Shown here in pieces: positions 59,786 through 64,000 of a DNA stretch of 64,000 nt (positions are counted from its first letter, which is position 1; every line of letters begins with the position of its first letter). A program made the translations under genes and the position numbers. This stretch comes from Pseudomonas sp. Irchel 3H7. GTDB lineage: Bacteria; Pseudomonadota; Gammaproteobacteria; Pseudomonadales; Pseudomonadaceae. Location of the stretch: the NCBI RefSeq assembly GCF_900187605.1, contig NZ_FYEA01000011.1:245876-309875 (forward strand), given 5' to 3'. The notes under the pieces were generated by a model, which saw only the letters and a program-made list of their open reading frames with translations, ran no database searches and had not been told where the DNA came from.

Positions 59786-62425
59786 ATGCGCGCCAACTCG
59801 TCTGATCCACAAGACACCGTCACAGCGGAACACCCGATCAAACCCGAGCGTCTGCGCTTGCTGGATCGGTTGAGCAAATACCGACAACCGATTGGTCTGG
59901 CGGTGACTTTGCTGCTGTTTGCCATTGCGCTGATTGCCTGTCGTCATCTGCTCGCCGAACTCGATCTCGATGCGCTGCACGACTCGATTCTCGACGTACC
60001 GAAACCCGCGCTGATCGGCGCCTTCGCTGCGACCGTGGTCGGTTTCATTATTCTGCTCGGCTACGAATGGTCGGCCAGTCGCTATGCCGGCGTGACCTTG
60101 CCACCGCGCACATTGGCGCTGGGCGGATTCACCGCGTTTGCGATTGGCAATGCAATCGGTCTGTCGCTGCTGTCCGGCGGCTCGGTTCGCTACCGTTTAT
60201 ATGCTCGACTGGGTCTGGGGGCGTCGGAAGTCGCGCACATGACCTTGTTCGCCAGTCTGTCGCTGGGTTGCGCCTTGCCGCCGCTGGCTGCATTGGCAAC
60301 GCTGAGTGACCTGCCTGCTGCCTCTCAGGCACTGGGGTTGTCCGAAGGCCTGCTCGGCACAGTGGCCGCTGTCGTGCTGTTGCTTGGCGCAGTACTGGCT
60401 ATCGGCATCTACCGTCGGCGCCTGCCGGAACAACCGTTGCGCGACAACCTGCTGGTCAGGGTTGGCCGCCGCACGCTGCGCTTGCCGGGTCGGCGCCTGA
60501 CGTTCCTGCAACTGATCATTACCGCCCTCGACGTTGCGGCTGCCGCCACTGTCCTTTATCTGTTGCTGCCGGAAGCGCCACCGTTTGGTGCGTTCCTGCT
60601 GGTGTACCTGCTGGCATTGGCTGCCGGCGTACTCAGCCACGTCCCCGGCGGCGTCGGTGTGTTCGAAGCGATCCTGCTGGCCGCTTTCGCCGATACTCTT
60701 GGTGCCGCACCACTGGCCGCGGCGTTGCTGCTGTACCGCCTGATCTATGTGGTGCTGCCGCTGCTGGTCGCCTGTGTATTCCTGCTGATCAACGAAGGTC
60801 AGCGCCTGTTTCAGACTCAGACCATGCGCGCGGCGTCTGGTCTGGCGGCACCGATTCTGGCGGTGCTGGTGTTCTTGTCCGGTGTGGTGCTGCTGTTTTC
60901 CGGCGCCACGCCCGAGATCGACACACGTCTGGAACACATCGGTTTTCTGATCCCGCACAGGCTGGTCGACGCGTCGCACTTCGGCGCCAGCCTGATCGGC
61001 GTGCTCTGCCTGATGCTCGCTCAGGGCCTGCGTCGTCGCCTGTCGGCGGCGTGGATGCTCACCACCATTCTGTTGCTGGTTGGCGCGCTGCTCTCGCTGC
61101 TCAAAGGCTTCGACTGGGAAGAAGCAACGCTGATGACCCTGACGGCTGCGCTGCTCGGTGTGTTCCGTCGCTCGTTCTATCGCCCGAGCCGCCTGACCGA
61201 ACTGCCCTTCTCGCCGCTGTATCTGGTGGCCAGCCTGTGCGTCCTCGGTGCCTCGACGTGGTTGCTGCTGTTCGCCTATCAAGACGTACCGTACAGCCAT
61301 CAACTGTGGTGGCAGTTCACCCTCGACGCTGACGCGCCACGCGGCCTGCGTTCGCTGCTCGGCGCTGCGGTGCTGTTGCTGGTAATCGCGCTGACCTGGC
61401 TGCTGCGCACCGCACGTCCGGTCATTCACCTGCCGACGCCTGACGAACTTGATCGTGCGGCGAAAATCCTGATGGCGTCGTCGCAACCCGACGGTGGCCT
61501 GGCGCTAACCGGTGACAAGGCACTGCTGTTTCACCAGAACGACGAAGCGTTCCTGATGTACGCGCGCCGTGGCCGCAGTCTGGTGGCGCTGTACGACCCG
61601 ATCGGCCCTGGCCAGCAACGCGCCGAGATGATCTGGCAGTTCCGCGACCTCTGCGACATTCACCACGCCCGCCCGGTGTTCTACCAGGTGCGCGCGGAGA
61701 ACCTGCCGTACTACATGGACATCGGCCTGACCGCGATCAAACTGGGCGAAGAAGCCCGGGTCGATCTGCATCGCTTTGACCTGGAAGCCAAGGGCAAAGA
61801 GATGAAGGACCTGCGTTACACCTGGAACCGTGGCACCCGAGATGGTCTGTCGCTGGAAATCCATGAGCCGGGTCAGGCGCCGATGGATGAGCTGAAAGTG
61901 ATTTCCGATGCGTGGCTGACCGGCAAGAACGTGCGTGAGAAAGGTTTCTCCCTCGGCCGTTTCAGCGACGATTACCTGAAGCATTTCCGCATCGCAGTGA
62001 TTCGTTTCGAAGGCCGCCCGGTGGCGTTCGCCAACCTGCTCGAGACTTACAGCCATGATCTGGCCAGTCTCGACCTGATGCGCGCGCACCCGGACGCCCC
62101 CAAGCTGACCATGGAATTCATGATGGTCGGCCTGATTCAACACTATAAGAGTCACGGATACGCGCGCTTCAGCCTGGGCATGGTGCCGTTGTCGGGGTTG
62201 CAACCCCGGCGTGGTGCACCGCTGACCCAGCGTCTGGGCTCGATGGTTTTCCGCCGTGGTGAGCAGCTGTACAACTTCCAAGGCTTGCGCCGCTTCAAAG
62301 ACAAGTTCCAGCCTGACTGGGAACCCCGTTATATGGCCGTGCCCGCCGGACTCGATCCGCTGGTGGCGCTGGCCGATACTGCTGCCCTGATCGCGGGCGG
62401 CTTGACTGGATTGGTGAAACGCTGA
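59786..62425 (+). CDS. mprF: MprF: bifunctional aminoacyl-phosphatidylglycerol synthase/flippase
   Basis: 879 residues. The N-terminal ~540 residues hold about 14 hydrophobic segments, the flippase (MprF membrane domain; NAIGLSLLSGGSVRYRLYAR, SHVPGGVGVFEAILL). The C-terminal ~340 residues form the DUF2156 aminoacyl-transfer domain (ILMASSQPDGGLALTGDKAL, FLMYARRGRSLVALYDPIGP, FMMVGLIQHYKSHGYARFSL). Adds an amino acid (Ala in P. aeruginosa) to phosphatidylglycerol, lowering sensitivity to cationic peptides. Its last base is the first base of the next start codon, so it is coupled to the VirJ-like gene. Starts at the second of two adjacent start codons after GAGG. Confidence 0.95.
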   Translation: MRANSSDPQDTVTAEHPIKPERLRLLDRLSKYRQPIGLAVTLLLFAIALIACRHLLAELDLDALHDSILDVPKPALIGAFAATVVGFIILLGYEWSASRYAGVTLPPRTLALGGFTAFAIGNAIGLSLLSGGSVRYRLYARLGLGASEVAHMTLFASLSLGCALPPLAALATLSDLPAASQALGLSEGLLGTVAAVVLLLGAVLAIGIYRRRLPEQPLRDNLLVRVGRRTLRLPGRRLTFLQLIITALDVAAAATVLYLLLPEAPPFGAFLLVYLLALAAGVLSHVPGGVGVFEAILLAAFADTLGAAPLAAALLLYRLIYVVLPLLVACVFLLINEGQRLFQTQTMRAASGLAAPILAVLVFLSGVVLLFSGATPEIDTRLEHIGFLIPHRLVDASHFGASLIGVLCLMLAQGLRRRLSAAWMLTTILLLVGALLSLLKGFDWEEATLMTLTAALLGVFRRSFYRPSRLTELPFSPLYLVASLCVLGASTWLLLFAYQDVPYSHQLWWQFTLDADAPRGLRSLLGAAVLLLVIALTWLLRTARPVIHLPTPDELDRAAKILMASSQPDGGLALTGDKALLFHQNDEAFLMYARRGRSLVALYDPIGPGQQRAEMIWQFRDLCDIHHARPVFYQVRAENLPYYMDIGLTAIKLGEEARVDLHRFDLEAKGKEMKDLRYTWNRGTRDGLSLEIHEPGQAPMDELKVISDAWLTGKNVREKGFSLGRFSDDYLKHFRIAVIRFEGRPVAFANLLETYSHDLASLDLMRAHPDAPKLTMEFMMVGLIQHYKSHGYARFSLGMVPLSGLQPRRGAPLTQRLGSMVFRRGEQLYNFQGLRRFKDKFQPDWEPRYMAVPAGLDPLVALADTAALIAGGLTGLVKR

Positions 62426-63720
62426 TGATTCAACGCTCCCTGAAGTACATCCTGGCCGCACTGATCGTGCTGGCCGTGATTGCCGGCGGCGGTTTCTGGT
62501 ACCTCAAACGTCCGGCACCAGAACCGACGCTCGAACCTGTTACGGCGGCAGACGGCACCGTTTTGACCCGCGTCATCCCCGGCACCAAACCCAAGGCGCA
62601 GGTGCTGGTCGCGGTCAACGACGACCAGAAACTCTCTGAAAAACAACTGACCACCCTGAGCCGCAGCGCCTCGGCGCAAATCGTTCAGGTGATTCTGCCC
62701 AAGGACTGCCTGCTGCAAAGCCGCGCCCTGCAAACCGGTCTGCGCGAACTGAACGGCCCGGCTACGCTGGTCAGCGGTATCGGCCCCGGCGCGGTATTGG
62801 CCTGGCGTTGGTTGTCCGAGCAAAAGGACGACAAGGCCCAAGCGATTTCCGTGGACCTGGCGCTGGAAAAACCTGGCTGCACTCACCTGTTGCCGAAATC
62901 CGCCGCGCATGGTCACTGGCTGGTGGCATGGAACGACAACCCGGATGATGCCAGCGCGGGTTTTGTACGCGATCAGCCGAACGCCGAAACCAGCATCAGC
63001 GACTACGACATCAACCTGCCGCAAGTGCTGAACAACGAACTGCGCAAGATCCTCGTCGGCGGCGACAAGGCCAACGGCGGTCTGGCGATCCCGGTGGTTG
63101 AAGTGCCGGCCGGCCAAGCGAAAGACACCGTGACCCTGTTCCTCTCCGGTGACGGCGGCTGGCGCGACCTCGACCGCGACGTCGCCGGTGAAATGGCCAA
63201 GATCGGCTACCCGGTGGTCGGCATCGACACCCTGCGCTACTACTGGCAGCACAAGAGCCCGGAGCAAAGCGCGCTCGACCTGACCGAACTGATGCAGCAC
63301 TACCGGCAGAAATGGGGCACCAAACGCTTCATCCTCACCGGTTACTCGTTCGGCGCTGACGTCCTGCCAGCGATCTACAATCGCCTGCCTGACACCGAGC
63401 AGCAGCGCGTCGACGCAATCATCCTGTTGGCCTTCGCCCGCACCGGTAGCTTCGAAATCGAAGTCGAAGGCTGGCTGGGTAACGCCGGTAAAGAAGCCGC
63501 CACCGGCCCGGAAATGGCCAAGCTGCCACCGGCCAAGGTCGTGTGCATCTATGGTGAAGAAGAGACGGATGAAAGCGGTTGCACGGACAAGACTGCAGTG
63601 GGTGAAGCGGTGAAACTGCCAGGCGGCCACCACTTCGACGAGAACTATCCGGCGCTGGCCAAGCGTTTGGTGGATTTGATCGAGAAGCGTCAGAGCAAGG
63701 ACTCGGTCGCCGAAGAGTGA
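62425..63720 (+). CDS. VirJ/AcvB-like periplasmic hydrolase, probable aminoacyl-PG hydrolase
   Basis: 431 residues. An N-terminal hydrophobic anchor (LAALIVLAVIAGGGFWYL) leads into two alpha/beta-hydrolase-like halves; the second has TLFLSGDGGWRDLDRDVAGE and the nucleophile elbow GYSFGADVLP. The neighbouring mprF and the layout match P. aeruginosa PA0920-PA0919, where PA0919 hydrolyses alanyl-phosphatidylglycerol. It is therefore likely to remove amino acids from the same lipid that MprF makes. Overlaps mprF by one base. Confidence 0.9.
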   Translation: MIQRSLKYILAALIVLAVIAGGGFWYLKRPAPEPTLEPVTAADGTVLTRVIPGTKPKAQVLVAVNDDQKLSEKQLTTLSRSASAQIVQVILPKDCLLQSRALQTGLRELNGPATLVSGIGPGAVLAWRWLSEQKDDKAQAISVDLALEKPGCTHLLPKSAAHGHWLVAWNDNPDDASAGFVRDQPNAETSISDYDINLPQVLNNELRKILVGGDKANGGLAIPVVEVPAGQAKDTVTLFLSGDGGWRDLDRDVAGEMAKIGYPVVGIDTLRYYWQHKSPEQSALDLTELMQHYRQKWGTKRFILTGYSFGADVLPAIYNRLPDTEQQRVDAIILLAFARTGSFEIEVEGWLGNAGKEAATGPEMAKLPPAKVVCIYGEEETDESGCTDKTAVGEAVKLPGGHHFDENYPALAKRLVDLIEKRQSKDSVAEE

Positions 63721-63736
63721 TCTGAGCCACGCCCAC

Positions 63737-63775
63737 AAAAAGCCCCCGCAACTTCGCAGTTGCGGGGGCTTTTTA
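63737..63775 (+). terminator. Rho-independent terminator of the mprF operon
   Basis: AGCCCCCGCAACT-tcgc-AGTTGCGGGGGCT followed by TTTT. Confidence 0.93.
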
Positions 63776-63830
63776 CATTCAGCAGCCACGAAAATCCCCT
63801 GTGGGAGATTCTATGGTTGAGGGGAAGCCC

Positions 63831-64000
63831 TCAACTGACTTTTGTCTGATATTCGCTTTGCCTTTTCAGCAAGGCGAATACCACCCGAGCAAGTTTGCGA
63901 GCCAGCATCACCAACGCCTGCGTGGTGCTGAAACCCCGTGCTCTTTGGGCTTCGTAAAACCCTTTCCAGGCTTTCGTACGGCTAGCCGACATCGCTGCGT
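63831..64000 (-). CDS. IS110-family transposase, C-terminal end only (cut by window)
   Basis: About 56 codons on the minus strand ending in a TGA at 63831. The segment AWKGFYEAQRARGFSTTQAL, then MLARKLARVVFALLKR, matches the conserved C-terminus of IS110-type (DEDD) transposases. The N-terminus is beyond the window. The short DNA between this stop and the truncated REP-like sequence at 63797-63807 is presumably the element's non-coding end. Confidence 0.8.
   Translation of the reverse strand, partial: AAMSASRTKAWKGFYEAQRARGFSTTQALVMLARKLARVVFALLKRQSEYQTKVS

Noticed and set aside
62329..63789. Minus-strand open frame of 486 codons opposite the VirJ-like gene
   Set aside because: Antisense of a well-supported gene and even of its terminator.

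Overview
This window looks like a chromosomal segment of a fluorescent Pseudomonas (P. fluorescens group). The GC content is high. Several products are near-identical in layout to Pseudomonas families, including QuiP, the BraC-BraG transporter, SlyB, AmpG, an MprF/aa-PG hydrolase pair and an Aot-like transporter. Intergenic spaces are littered with the inverted-repeat (REP-like) elements typical of that group. No prophage, plasmid module or CRISPR array was found. The right edge runs into an IS110-type transposase, and the left edge cuts a dehydrogenase gene.

Layout. 0-3.2 kb: a partial beta-hydroxyacid dehydrogenase, then an orphan 732-residue protein carrying tubulin/FtsZ nucleotide-binding motifs. 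3.4-9.1 kb: a DUF2288 gene and a five-gene branched-chain amino acid ABC transporter preceded by a perfect 16-bp palindrome. 9.4-11.9 kb: a four-gene bufferin cluster (DUF2282 precursor, DUF692/MNIO enzyme, DUF2063 partner, DoxX membrane protein) that would make a periplasmic, copper-binding modified peptide. 12-18.7 kb: a LysR regulator and divergent SDR, a lipoprotein, a flavoprotein, a cysteine synthase/desulfhydrase-like enzyme and NhaA. 18.8-20.6 kb: a bacteriocin island with a colicin E3-type 16S rRNase toxin, its Im3-like immunity protein and a second small AT-rich ORF.

20.6-42.3 kb: envelope and housekeeping genes (SlyB-like lipoprotein, PdxH, three OmpA-domain lipoproteins, an EstB-like hydrolase, an agarase-like glycoside hydrolase, DinG, a CopD-like protein, a collagen-like exported protein, SEC-C zinc proteins, QuiP), followed by the exonuclease-ligase half of a DNA repair cassette. 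42.6-46.8 kb: a basic amino acid ABC transporter operon with an AotO-like member. 46.9-50.1 kb: the helicase-phosphodiesterase (Lhr/PdeM) half of the same repair cassette. 50.1-64 kb: dcd, a cold-shock protein, a DUF481 protein, an alkyltransferase-like protein, AmpG, ProS, DinB, two duplicated initiator tRNA units, mprF with a VirJ-like lipid hydrolase gene, and the IS110 end.

Most interesting items: the orphan tubulin-like gene; the complete bufferin RiPP cluster; the short E3-type toxin that appears to lack a receptor-binding region; conserved leader hairpins that sequester the Shine-Dalgarno sequence of two tandem ompA-like genes; the split Lhr repair cassette; and an IS110 element apparently sitting inside a REP-like sequence. 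All identifications rest on reading motifs and on remembered family sequences; no database search was run.
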